Assembly: GCF_011355085.1 (NCBI RefSeq)
Contig: NZ_VXCP01000002.1
Span: 62,001 to 126,000 of the forward strand
Source of the DNA: Pseudomonas akapageensis
GTDB lineage: Bacteria; Pseudomonadota; Gammaproteobacteria; Pseudomonadales; Pseudomonadaceae
Direction: 5' to 3'
Length of the DNA stretch: 64,000 bases
Shown one piece after another: positions 55,658 through 64,000 of this stretch; the first letter of the stretch is position 1, and each line of letters begins with the position of its first letter. Both the position numbers and the translations under genes were made by a program. The notes under the pieces were generated by a model, which saw only the letters and a program-made list of their open reading frames with translations, was not told the DNA's origin and ran no database searches.

Positions 55658-57967
55658 ATGGCACTGGCCCACAACCTCGGTTTCCCGCGCATCGGCGCCG
55701 ACCGCGAACTGAAAAAAGCCCTGGAATCCTATTGGAAGGGCGACCTCGATCAAGCAGGCCTCGAGGCAGTCGGTCGTGAACTGCGGGCCGCCCATTGGCA
55801 GTTGCAGAAAGACGCCGGAATCGAGTTGCTGCCGGTCGGCGACTTCGCCTGGTACGACCAGGTCCTGACCCACTCGCTGGCCTTTGGCGCGGTGCCTGAG
55901 CGCTTCAGCGACACACGCGGCGAAAACGGTCTGCCAACCCTTGGCACGCTGTTCGCCATGGCACGTGGTGCCAGTCATTGCTGCGGCGGTGGCCATGGTC
56001 AGGCCCAGTACGCCCAGGAACTCACCAAGTGGTTCGACACCAACTATCACTACCTGGTACCGGAGTTCACGGCTGACCAGCGTTTCCTGCTGAGCTGGGA
56101 GCAGCTCTTCGACGAAGTCGATGAAGCCCTGGCGCTGGGGCACAAGGTCAAGCCGGTGGTGATCGGCCCGCTGACCTACCTTTGGCTGGGCAAGACCAAG
56201 GGCGACGACTTCGACAAGCTCGACCTGCTCGAGCGCCTGTTGCCGATCTACGGCGAAATTCTCGGCCGCCTGGCGCGCCAGGGGGTGGAGTGGGTACAGA
56301 TCGATGAGCCGATCCTGTGCCTGGACCTGCCGCAGGCGTGGAAGAATGCCTTCGAGCGCGCTTACCACATCCTCCAGTACTCGCCCCTGAAAAAACTGAT
56401 TGCGACCTACTTTGGCGGCCTGGAAGACAACCTTGGGTTGGCCGTTGGATTGCCGGTCGATGGCTTGCATATCGACCTGGTCCGCGCGCCCGATCAGCTC
56501 AACACCGTGCTTGACCGCCTGCCCAGCTACAAAGTGTTGTCAGTAGGCGTGGTCAACGGCCGTAACGTCTGGCGCTGCGATCTGGAAACGGCCCTGGAGC
56601 AATTGCAACAGGCTCGCCAGCGCTTTGGCGCGAACCTGTGGGTGGCCGGATCCTGCTCGTTGTTGCACAGCCCGGTGGACCTGGCCCGCGAGGATCGCCT
56701 GGACGCCGAGCTCAAGGGCTGGTTGGCCTTTGCCGTGCAAAAGTGTGGCGAGATCGCCGTGCTGGGCGAGGCGCTTGTCAACCCGCAATCGGCCAAGGTG
56801 CAAGCGGCACTGGCCGCCAGCCGTGCCGTGCAGCAGAGCCGGGCGCAGTCGCCACGGATTCACAAGGCCGAGGTCCAGGCGCGCCTGGCCGCGATTACGG
56901 CGCAAGACAGCCAGCGCCAGTCGCCCTTCGCCCAGCGTATCCAGGCTCAGCAGGCTCGCCTGAAACTGCCGGCATTTCCTACCACCACCATTGGTTCGTT
57001 CCCGCAGACCGCGTCGATCCGCCTGGCGCGCCAGGCATTCAAGCAGGGCAAGCTCTCGGCCAATGACTACACCGATGCCATGCACAGCGAAATCCGCCAT
57101 GCCGTGCAAGTGCAGGAACGCCTGGGGCTGGACGTGCTGGTGCACGGTGAAGCCGAGCGCAATGACATGGTCGAGTACTTCGCCGAGCAACTGGACGGCT
57201 ACATCTTTACTCGATTCGGCTGGGTGCAGAGCTACGGTTCGCGCTGTGTGAAACCGGCAATCATTTATGGCGACCTGAGCCGCCCGCAAGCGATGACGGT
57301 CAGCTGGATCCAGTACGCCCAGAGCCTGACCGAAAAAACCATGAAAGGCATGCTGACCGGTCCCGTGACCATGCTGATGTGGTCTTTCCCTCGCGAAGAT
57401 GTATCGCGCAAGGTCCAGGCCCAGCAACTGGCGCTGGCGATCCGCGATGAAGTGGTCGACCTGGAACAGGCCGGGATCAAGATCGTGCAGATCGACGAAG
57501 CCGCCTTCCGCGAAGGCCTGCCGCTGCGCCGTGCGCAATGGCAGGACTACCTGGACTGGGCCGTGGAGGCCTTCCGCCTCTGTGCCAGCGGCGTACGCGA
57601 CGAGACGCAGATCCATACGCATATGTGCTACAGCGAGTTCAACGACGTGATCCAGGCCATCGCGGCCATGGATGCCGACGTGATCACCATCGAAACCTCG
57701 CGTTCGGACATGGAACTGCTGGATGCCTTCGAGGCGTTCGACTACCCGAATGACATCGGCCCGGGGGTGTACGACATCCACTCGCCACGGGTGCCGGATA
57801 CGGCGCAGATGGTCAAGTTGATGAGCAAGGCGGTGCAGCGTATTCCGGCCGAGCGGTTGTGGGTCAATCCGGATTGCGGATTGAAAACCCGTGGCTGGCC
57901 GGAGACCGAGGCGGCGTTGGTGAATATGGTGGCGGCGGCGCGGCAGTTGCGTAATCAGTTGGCGTGA
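55658..57967 (+). CDS. metE: Cobalamin-independent methionine synthase
   Basis: The 769-residue enzyme transfers a methyl group from methyltetrahydrofolate-polyglutamate to homocysteine. It has two related barrels. The N-terminal one starts [21 protein letters not shown]. The C-terminal one carries zinc ligands in HTHMCYSEF (His, Cys) and NPDCGLKTR (Cys), and [12 protein letters not shown] at its start. ATG 55658 is chosen with GGAG 10 bp upstream; ATG 55649 would leave only 1 bp. MetR next door should control it. Confidence 0.97.
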   Translation: MALAHNLGFPRIGADRELKKALESYWKGDLDQAGLEAVGRELRAAHWQLQKDAGIELLPVGDFAWYDQVLTHSLAFGAVPERFSDTRGENGLPTLGTLFAMARGASHCCGGGHGQAQYAQELTKWFDTNYHYLVPEFTADQRFLLSWEQLFDEVDEALALGHKVKPVVIGPLTYLWLGKTKGDDFDKLDLLERLLPIYGEILGRLARQGVEWVQIDEPILCLDLPQAWKNAFERAYHILQYSPLKKLIATYFGGLEDNLGLAVGLPVDGLHIDLVRAPDQLNTVLDRLPSYKVLSVGVVNGRNVWRCDLETALEQLQQARQRFGANLWVAGSCSLLHSPVDLAREDRLDAELKGWLAFAVQKCGEIAVLGEALVNPQSAKVQAALAASRAVQQSRAQSPRIHKAEVQARLAAITAQDSQRQSPFAQRIQAQQARLKLPAFPTTTIGSFPQTASIRLARQAFKQGKLSANDYTDAMHSEIRHAVQVQERLGLDVLVHGEAERNDMVEYFAEQLDGYIFTRFGWVQSYGSRCVKPAIIYGDLSRPQAMTVSWIQYAQSLTEKTMKGMLTGPVTMLMWSFPREDVSRKVQAQQLALAIRDEVVDLEQAGIKIVQIDEAAFREGLPLRRAQWQDYLDWAVEAFRLCASGVRDETQIHTHMCYSEFNDVIQAIAAMDADVITIETSRSDMELLDAFEAFDYPNDIGPGVYDIHSPRVPDTAQMVKLMSKAVQRIPAERLWVNPDCGLKTRGWPETEAALVNMVAAARQLRNQLA

Positions 57968-57980
57968 TGGGTGGCCTTAA

Positions 57981-58069
57981 GGGCCTCATCGCTGGCAAGC
58001 CAGCTCCCACAGAGGTCCAGTGTGCACCGCAATTCCCTGTGGGAGCTGGCTTGCCAGCGATAGGGCCCT
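57981..58069. repeat. REP doublet of the GGCAAGCC family
   Basis: Two arms of about 33 bp, one a near-exact inverse of the other (GGGCCTCATCGCTGGCAAGC at left), enclose 20 bp of unrelated sequence directly after metE. The rest of the 227-bp gap before the next gene has no feature that I recognise. Confidence 0.88.
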
Positions 58070-58194
58070 AAAGAACAACATAGAACCCGACCGTTGAGCG
58101 CCCGTCATCAAATTGTCACGGAACTGTGGCAGCGCGCTTGAACAAACATCATCAGACTCTCGCTCTACTGGGAATCTGTTTTTTGGTGTTTTTC

Positions 58195-59187
58195 ATGCGG
58201 GTCATTCTATTTCTGGCCGCACTTGTGTGCGGCTTTTCTGCCTTTGCGGCCCAGCGCTGCTCGGTCGAGGTGCCGACTGAGCGGGCCACACTTGCGCAAG
58301 TCAGCATCGCCTACCAGAGCATCGGTCGCGAGTCGGATCCTGCGCTGGTGCTGATCATGGGCCTGGGTGGGCAGCTCATTCATTGGCCGGACGAAGTGGT
58401 GGTCGCGCTGTGCCAGCAGGGCTTTCGGGTCATCCGCTACGACAATCGCGATGTGGGTCTGTCGAGCTGGAACCAGACCCCGGCCAGCGCCAACCTGACC
58501 TATGAAGCCCTGCGCTACAAGCTCGGGCTCGGGGTGTCGGCGCCTTATACCCTGACCGACATGGCCGATGATGCGCTGGGATTGATGGATGCGTTGCATG
58601 TGGAGCAGTTCCACGTGCTGGGCGCGAGCATGGGCGGGATGATCGCCCAGCACCTGGCCGCCATGGCGCCGCAACGGGTCGAGAGCCTGACTCTGATCAT
58701 GTCCAGTTCCGGTGCCGAAGGGTTGCCGGCGCCGAGTGCTGCCCTCATGGAGTTGCTGGCCAGGCGCAGCGCGCCCAACCGCGAAGTCGCGCTGGAGCAA
58801 CAGGCTGATCTATTGGCTGCGTTGGGCAGCCCGACGGTCGCCGATGACCGCGAGCAACTGTTGCAGCAGGCGGCCGAATCCTACGACCGGGCATTCAACC
58901 CTGAAGGCGTGAAGCGGCAGATCCTGGCGATCATGGCCGAGCCGAGCCGGGTCGAATTGCTCAACCAATTGCGCGTTCCGGCGCTGGTGGTGCACGGCAC
59001 CGCCGACCCCTTGCTGCCGGTCATGCACGGAGTGCATCTGGCGGCGCATATCCAGGGCAGCCAGTTGCGCTTGATACCGGGGTTGGCCCATCGCTTCCAG
59101 GAGCAGTTCAAGGGGCCGTTGCTGGCGGCGGTGCTGCCGTATCTCAAGGCGCACCGCGAGGATGTCAGCCACTGGGCGCAGCTATAG
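58195..59187 (+). CDS. Secreted alpha/beta-fold hydrolase
   Basis: The 330-residue product has a signal peptide (residues 1-19, [10 protein letters not shown]) and an alpha/beta hydrolase fold with [13 protein letters not shown] (oxyanion region), [10 protein letters not shown], nucleophile Ser145 in GASMGG and a catalytic His in PGLAHRF. It resembles esterases of the RdmC/aclacinomycin methylesterase group. A GTG at 58126 would add 23 residues that include part of a second hydrophobic stretch; ATG 58195 gives a normal signal peptide. It is convergent with aauR, with a 21-bp gap. Confidence 0.82.
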   Translation: MRVILFLAALVCGFSAFAAQRCSVEVPTERATLAQVSIAYQSIGRESDPALVLIMGLGGQLIHWPDEVVVALCQQGFRVIRYDNRDVGLSSWNQTPASANLTYEALRYKLGLGVSAPYTLTDMADDALGLMDALHVEQFHVLGASMGGMIAQHLAAMAPQRVESLTLIMSSSGAEGLPAPSAALMELLARRSAPNREVALEQQADLLAALGSPTVADDREQLLQQAAESYDRAFNPEGVKRQILAIMAEPSRVELLNQLRVPALVVHGTADPLLPVMHGVHLAAHIQGSQLRLIPGLAHRFQEQFKGPLLAAVLPYLKAHREDVSHWAQL

Positions 59188-59208
59188 CCTGCTCTACTGG
59201 TCAAAGGC

Positions 59209-60537
59209 CTAGCCCAGGCCGTATTTCTTGACCTTGTCGAACAGGGTGGTCTTGGCCATGCCCAGTTCCTGGCTGGCCTGGCTCAGATTGCCGCCGCTGC
59301 GTTGCAGGGCCTCGCTGAGCAGGTTGCGCTCGAAGGCTTCGACCGCCTCGGAAAATCCCAGGCCCTGGGTCTGACTACTGGTACCGGGTTTCTTGAAGGC
59401 GGGCAGGCCAAGGGCATAACGTTCGGCGACGTTGCGCAGTTCGCGCACGTTGCCGGGCCATTCGTGGGCCATCAGGCGCGACAGGGTCTGGCTGTCGAGC
59501 TCGGGGATATCACGGTCGAAGCGCAGGGCCGATTGCTGCAGGAAGTGTTCGAACAGCTGCAGGATATCTTCGCGGCGCTCGCGCAATGGCGGCAGTTCCA
59601 GGGTGACCACATTGAGGCGGTAGTACAGGTCGCTGCGGAACTGGCTGGCCTGGCTGAGGGCATCCAGGTCGGATTTGGTCGCCGCGATGATGCGGCAATC
59701 CACGGCAATACTCTGGTTCGAACCCAGGCGCTCCAGAGTACGTTCCTGCAAGACGCGCAGCAGTTTGATCTGCAGGTTGATGGGCATGCTTTCGACTTCG
59801 TCGAGAAACAGCGTACCTCCGTTTGCATGCTCGATCTTGCCGATGCGACGCTTGCCCGCGCCGGTGAAGGCATTGGCCTCGTGGCCGAAGATTTCGCTTT
59901 CGAACAGGTTCTCGGGCAGGCCGCCGCAGTTCAGGGCAACGAACGGCTGAGCCTGGCGCCGGCTGAAGTCGTGCAGGCAACGTGCAACCAGTTCCTTGCC
60001 AGTGCCGGTCTCGCCTTCGATCAGCACGTTGGCCGAGGTGTCGGCGACGTTGGCGATCAGCTCGCGCAGGTTCTGCATGGCTGGTGAACGGCCAATGATC
60101 CGCCCCTCCAGCGAATTGCGCTCGGCCAGTTGCCGGCGCAGCGAGAAGACTTCCCGGGCCAGGCCGCGCTTTTCGAGGGCGCGGCGCACGACATCGACCA
60201 GTCGTTCCGGCGAGAAGGGCTTTTCCATGAAGTCATAGGCACCGTCACGCATGGCACCCACCGCCATGTTGATGTCACCGTGGCCGGTGATCAGCACCAC
60301 CGGCAGGCTGCGGTCACGTGCCTTGAGCCGGGTCAGCAGCTCCAGGCCATCGATACCCGGCAGGCGGATATCACTGACGACGATCCCGGCGAAGTCGTCG
60401 CCAATGCGCTCCAGCGCTTCTTCGGCACTGCCGACGCCTTCACTGACGATGTCTTCCAGGGCCAGGGCCTGCTGGCACCCGAGCAGTACATGGGGGTCGT
60501 CTTCGACGATCAGGACGGTAAGGGGCGAAGTGTTCAT
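59209..60537 (-). CDS. aauR: AauR/DctD-type sigma-54-dependent response regulator
   Basis: The 442-residue NtrC-family regulator has a receiver domain (IVEDD; Asp56 in VVSDIRLPG; Lys in MEKPFSP), an AAA+ domain (GETGTGKE Walker A; GGTLFLDE Walker B) and a Fis-type HTH (GGNLSQASQELGMAKTTLF). The sigma-54 contact loop reads NAFTGA instead of the usual GAFTGA. It should activate the acidic amino acid transporter genes upstream. The start overlaps the aauS stop (ATGA). The order aatQMP-aauSR matches P. putida. Confidence 0.92.
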   Translation of the reverse strand: MNTSPLTVLIVEDDPHVLLGCQQALALEDIVSEGVGSAEEALERIGDDFAGIVVSDIRLPGIDGLELLTRLKARDRSLPVVLITGHGDINMAVGAMRDGAYDFMEKPFSPERLVDVVRRALEKRGLAREVFSLRRQLAERNSLEGRIIGRSPAMQNLRELIANVADTSANVLIEGETGTGKELVARCLHDFSRRQAQPFVALNCGGLPENLFESEIFGHEANAFTGAGKRRIGKIEHANGGTLFLDEVESMPINLQIKLLRVLQERTLERLGSNQSIAVDCRIIAATKSDLDALSQASQFRSDLYYRLNVVTLELPPLRERREDILQLFEHFLQQSALRFDRDIPELDSQTLSRLMAHEWPGNVRELRNVAERYALGLPAFKKPGTSSQTQGLGFSEAVEAFERNLLSEALQRSGGNLSQASQELGMAKTTLFDKVKKYGLG

Positions 60538-62432
60538 ATCGGCTCGGCTGGCTGGGATGGGGCGTCAAGCAGGGGCAGGCTCAGGGTGAAGGCGGTCCCG
60601 CCACTGGCAGGATGTTCGACACTGAGGCTGCCACCGGCGGCCGCGGCGAGGCTGGCGGACAGGGTCAGGCCAAGGCCCAGCCCCTGTTCTCCGGGTTTGG
60701 TGGTGAAGAAGGGCTCGAACAGGTGCTTGCGGGCCTCGGAATCGATACCGTGGCCGTTGTCGCGAACGCGCAATCGGTACTTGTCGTCTGTCCGCTCGCC
60801 CTCGAGCCAGAGCTCGGGCTGCGGCTGCGCCTGCATGGCATCCAGGGCATTGCCGATCAGGTTGACCAGGATTTGCTCCAGGCGGGTCTGATCAATGGCC
60901 AGCTTCTGGTCACTGAAGTCGCGGTGCAGGCGCAGGTTGCTGTTTTCCAGGCGCGTACCGAGTACCTGCAGGGTTGCATCCACGGCCTTGGCCAGGGACG
61001 CTTCTCCACGGTCGTCTCCACGCCTTGCAAAGGAGCGCAGGCTGGCGGTGATCCGGCCCATGCGGTCGATCAGCTCGTTCATGGTGCGCAGGTTGGTGCT
61101 GGCCGTGTCCAGCGCACCGCGCTCGAGAAAGCGCACGGTATTGCCCGATAGGGTACGCAAGGCCGCCAGCGGTTGGTTCAGTTCGTGGGCGATGCTGGTC
61201 GACATCTGCCCGATAGCCGCCAGTTTGCCGGCCTGGACCAGTTCGTCCTGGGCCCGGCGCAAGGTTTCCTCGGCCTGGCGTCGTTCACGGATCTGGCCTT
61301 TGAGGCGTTCGTTGCTGGCGCGCAGGTCGGCGGTGCGGTCGGTGATCTTGCGTTCGAGCTGGCTGTTGGCTTCCTCCAGCGCTTCACGAGCGGCCAGGCG
61401 GGTGGCGATGACCTTGCGTCGTTCGTTCCAGGCAATCAGCAGGATGGCCAGCAGGGCGAAGGCCACGCCCATCAGCACGCCCTGGGTGATCGCTTCATGG
61501 CGCAGGTCCTGCAGGGGGGTGAGCAAGGTGAAATGCCAGGGTGTATCGCTCAGCCCCCGGGTCTGTGCCAGATAGCTGACTTCGCGCTCACTGTTATCCA
61601 TGGCCGGGAAGGTCAGCTTTTCGACGTTCTCGCCGAGGCGCTCACGTGCCAGGGGCTGCAGTTCGTTGAGCGGCCACCAGTAATACTGCAGGCTGCGCGC
61701 GAGGCGCTCCTTAACATCCGGGGTCAGGGGGGCGACCGACTTGAGGCGTCGGGCCGGATCGCTGGATAGAATGATGATGCCATTCTCGTCACTGACGAAC
61801 GCTTCCAGACGGGCCCGCTGCCAACGCTCTTCAAGGGCTTCCATGCGCACCTTGATCACCGCCACGCCGATGATCTTGCCGCGCTCTTCCAGGCCATGGG
61901 CCAGGTAATAGCCGGGTTCGCCGGTGGTGCTGCCGATGCCATAGAAGCGACCTGGCAGGCCGCGCACGGCGTCCTGGAAATAGGCACGGAAGGACAGGTC
62001 TTCACCCAGATAACTGTCGTTGTCACGCCAGTTGCTGCTGGCCTGGACGCGGCCGGTGGTATCGAGCACATAGATTGCCCGGCTGCGGCTGCGGCGATTC
62101 AGGCCTTCCAGGTAGGTATTGACGGCCTGGCGATGCTCGCCGTCCGGTTCGGTGAGCAGTTTGGAAACATTGTCTTCCAGCTCGAGCAGGCTCGGCAGGT
62201 AGGTGTATTTGCTGATTTCGCTTTCGACCCCGCGCGCGTGCAGCTCCAGCTGCCGTTCACCGGTTTCGCTCAGGGTGCGGATGCCGATGCGTTCACTGAC
62301 CAGGTAGGCGGCATAACCCAGCCCCAGCATCAGCAGGATGATCAGTGGTGGCAGGAAAAAATGGCGAATCAGGCGGGGTTTCACGGCAAGGGCAGGCGTT
62401 GATGCGCGATAGAGAGTGGGGTCGCATTTCAT
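60534..62432 (-). CDS. aauS: AauS/DctB-type sensor histidine kinase
   Basis: The 632-residue membrane kinase has helices at about 22-45 and 310-330 that flank a periplasmic dCache-like sensor (YVLDTTGRVQASSNWRD). A coiled coil follows (about 340-400), then HisKA (SIAHELNQPLAAL, His as phospho-acceptor) and HATPase (NLIGNALDAM; EQGLGLGL). In P. putida AauS senses glutamate and aspartate. ATG 62432 is chosen (MKCDPTLYR), because the 19 codons upstream are basic and lack a ribosome site. Confidence 0.9.
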   Translation of the reverse strand: MKCDPTLYRASTPALAVKPRLIRHFFLPPLIILLMLGLGYAAYLVSERIGIRTLSETGERQLELHARGVESEISKYTYLPSLLELEDNVSKLLTEPDGEHRQAVNTYLEGLNRRSRSRAIYVLDTTGRVQASSNWRDNDSYLGEDLSFRAYFQDAVRGLPGRFYGIGSTTGEPGYYLAHGLEERGKIIGVAVIKVRMEALEERWQRARLEAFVSDENGIIILSSDPARRLKSVAPLTPDVKERLARSLQYYWWPLNELQPLARERLGENVEKLTFPAMDNSEREVSYLAQTRGLSDTPWHFTLLTPLQDLRHEAITQGVLMGVAFALLAILLIAWNERRKVIATRLAAREALEEANSQLERKITDRTADLRASNERLKGQIRERRQAEETLRRAQDELVQAGKLAAIGQMSTSIAHELNQPLAALRTLSGNTVRFLERGALDTASTNLRTMNELIDRMGRITASLRSFARRGDDRGEASLAKAVDATLQVLGTRLENSNLRLHRDFSDQKLAIDQTRLEQILVNLIGNALDAMQAQPQPELWLEGERTDDKYRLRVRDNGHGIDSEARKHLFEPFFTTKPGEQGLGLGLTLSASLAAAAGGSLSVEHPASGGTAFTLSLPLLDAPSQPAEPI

Positions 62433-62495
62433 CACAGTCGCCTTGGTACGACCAGCCGCCTGTGCCCGACGGAGCCGGGCACGGGACAACCGACC

Positions 62496-63230
62496 TTAGT
62501 GCTGGAGGATCTTGGCCAGGAAGTGCTGGGTGCGCTCATGACGGGCGCCGGTGTTGCCGAAGAACTCTTCCTTCTGGCAGTCCTCGATGATCATGCCCTT
62601 GTCCATAAAGATCACCCGGTTGGCCACCTTGCGGGCGAAACCCATTTCGTGGGTCACGCACATCATGGTCATGCCTTCGTGGGCCAGTTGCACCATCACG
62701 TCGAGCACTTCGTTGACCATTTCCGGGTCCAGTGCCGAGGTCGGTTCGTCGAACAGCATGACGATCGGGTCCATGGCCAGGGCGCGGGCAATCGCCACAC
62801 GCTGTTGCTGACCGCCGGACAACTGCCCCGGGTGCTTGTGCGCGTGGGCGGAAAGGCCGACGCGCTCGAGCAGTTGCAGGCCTTTCTTGGTGGCCTCCTC
62901 CTTGCTGCGCCCCAGCACCTTGATCTGTGCGATGGTCAGGTTCTCGGTGATGGTGAGGTGCGGGAACAGTTCGAAATGCTGGAACACCATGCCGACCCGC
63001 GAGCGCAGCTTGGGCAGGTTGGTCTTGGGATCGGCGATCGAGGTGCCATCGACCACGACGTCACCTTTCTGGAAGGGTTCCAGGGCGTTGACGCATTTGA
63101 TCAGGGTGGACTTACCCGAACCCGAAGGGCCGCAGACGACTACCACTTCGCCTTTCTTCACCTCCGTGGTGCAATCGGTCAGCACCTGGAAGTCTCCGTA
63201 CCACTTGTTGACGTTCTTGATAGAGATCAT
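62496..63230 (-). CDS. aatP: Acidic amino acid ABC transporter ATPase
   Basis: The 244-residue product has GPSGSGKST (Walker A), LSGGQQQR (signature), VMLFDEP (Walker B) and CVTHEMGF (switch His). It is a GltL/AatP-type ATPase for glutamate and aspartate import. It overlaps the aatM stop by 4 bp. It is the last of the transporter genes before aauS, 63 bp away. Confidence 0.94.
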   Translation of the reverse strand: MISIKNVNKWYGDFQVLTDCTTEVKKGEVVVVCGPSGSGKSTLIKCVNALEPFQKGDVVVDGTSIADPKTNLPKLRSRVGMVFQHFELFPHLTITENLTIAQIKVLGRSKEEATKKGLQLLERVGLSAHAHKHPGQLSGGQQQRVAIARALAMDPIVMLFDEPTSALDPEMVNEVLDVMVQLAHEGMTMMCVTHEMGFARKVANRVIFMDKGMIIEDCQKEEFFGNTGARHERTQHFLAKILQH

Positions 63231-63895
63231 ACGGTTAACCTTTTTTGCAGGCGCTTGACCAGGAAGGAGGCGGAGAAGCTGATGACGAAGTAAACGAAGC
63301 CGGCGAAGACCAGGAACTCGTTGGAGCGCCCGATGATGTCGCCACTGGCGCGTGCGGAGTTGAGGAAGTCCACCAGGCCCACGGCATAGACCAGCGAGGT
63401 GTCCTGGAACAGGATGATGCTCTGCTGCAGCAGCAGCGGGGTCATCTTGCGGAAGGCCTGGGGCAGGATGATCAGGCGCATGGTCTGGCCATAGTTCATG
63501 CCCAGGGCCTGGGCGGCACCCATTTGACCCTTGGAGATCGATTGTACGCCGGCACGGACGATTTCGCAGAAGTACGCCGCTTCAAACATCATGAAGGCGA
63601 TCAGGCACGAAGTGAATGCACCTACCGGCGTATCTTCGCCTGTGATCCAGCGCAATATGAACGGCACCGCCAGGTAGAACCAGGTGATGACCAGCAGCAG
63701 CGGAATGGAACGGAAATAGTTCACATAGGCGCCGGCAAGGTTGCTCAGCAGCTTGTTCGAGGACAGCCGGCACAGGGCCAGGATGGTGCCCAGGACGATA
63801 CCGCCGATTACCCCGAGGACCATCAGCTGCAGGGTCATCAGCATGCCGTTCCACAGGCCCGGCAGGGAGGGAATGATTCCACTGAAGTCCATCAT
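63227..63895 (-). CDS. aatM: Acidic amino acid ABC transporter permease
   Basis: The 222-residue HisMQ-type membrane subunit has the EAA loop [25 protein letters not shown]. It matches GltK/AatM. ATG 63895 overlaps the stop of the upstream permease gene (ATGA), and there is an adjacent second ATG. Confidence 0.93.
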   Translation of the reverse strand: MMDFSGIIPSLPGLWNGMLMTLQLMVLGVIGGIVLGTILALCRLSSNKLLSNLAGAYVNYFRSIPLLLVITWFYLAVPFILRWITGEDTPVGAFTSCLIAFMMFEAAYFCEIVRAGVQSISKGQMGAAQALGMNYGQTMRLIILPQAFRKMTPLLLQQSIILFQDTSLVYAVGLVDFLNSARASGDIIGRSNEFLVFAGFVYFVISFSASFLVKRLQKRLTV

Positions 63896-64000
63896 TTACC
63901 CCCCACGGAGATCAGGCCGGGCACCGAGACTTTCTTCTCGACCATGCGCATCAGCAGCATCAGGCTCATGTTCAGGGTGAAGTAGATCAGGGTTGCCAGG
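63892..64000 (-). CDS. aatQ: Acidic amino acid ABC transporter permease, 3' fragment
   Basis: Only the last 35 codons are in the window: LATLIYFTLNMSLMLLMRMV, then [15 protein letters not shown] and the stop at 63892-63894. The position and C-terminus fit GltJ/AatQ, the first permease gene. The binding protein gene aatJ would be beyond the window edge. Translation overlaps aatM by 4 bp. Confidence 0.85.
   Translation of the reverse strand, partial: LATLIYFTLNMSLMLLMRMVEKKVSVPGLISVGGK

Overview
The window looks like core chromosome of a fluorescent-type Pseudomonas (P. putida / P. fluorescens lineage). The evidence is the gene content and order: mucB-mucD without mucC, lepA-lepB-rnc-era-recO-pdxJ, czcRS divergent from czcCBA, a second Lon beside an Icp-type inhibitor, oprB-gcd, and aatQMP-aauSR. 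High GC and several families of Pseudomonas REP palindromes agree. I saw no rRNA, tRNA, CRISPR array, insertion sequence, prophage or replication origin.

Layout. 1-2.6 kb: end of the AlgU envelope-stress operon (mucB partial, mucD), with a candidate small RNA between them. 2.8-8.9 kb: lepA-lepB-[broken DUF4845 gene]-rnc-era-recO-pdxJ. 8.9-19.9 kb: a methyltransferase, then a heavy-metal module: two-component system CzcRS divergent from RND efflux pump CzcCBA, followed by an OprD-type porin and a small secreted protein. 19.9-25.4 kb: cmoA-cmoB (tRNA wobble uridine modification), a YhhN membrane protein whose C-terminus runs into a REP element, an Icp/chagasin-type protease inhibitor lipoprotein, and a second Lon protease with a textbook sigma-32 promoter. 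25.5-29.3 kb: OprB sugar porin and PQQ glucose dehydrogenase. 29.5-31.8 kb: two small genes, then a siderophore-interacting reductase and its PadR/YqjI-type regulator, preceded by three tandem 12-bp operator-like units. 32-38.2 kb: a large PBP-like transglycosylase/transpeptidase, an amino acid permease and an OpgC-type acyltransferase.

38.6-45.0 kb is the most unusual operon. A single protein fuses a PLP aminotransferase to an amino-acid ABC-transporter ATPase. It is followed by the binding protein, two permeases, an EamA transporter and a succinylglutamate desuccinylase/aspartoacylase-family hydrolase. Together these predict uptake, deacylation and transamination of an amino compound that I cannot identify.

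45.0-46.8 kb is a lower-GC island with a predicted antibacterial effector (LysM-like region plus glycine-rich hydrophobic C-terminus) and an overlapping small membrane protein that is probably its immunity partner. 47-52.4 kb: Lhr helicase and an orphan nucleotidyltransferase-like protein. 52.5-59.2 kb: hydrolases, a Nudix protein, a LysE exporter, metR divergent from metE. 59.2-64.0 kb: the AauRS two-component system and the acidic amino acid importer genes aatP, aatM and aatQ (cut by the window edge).
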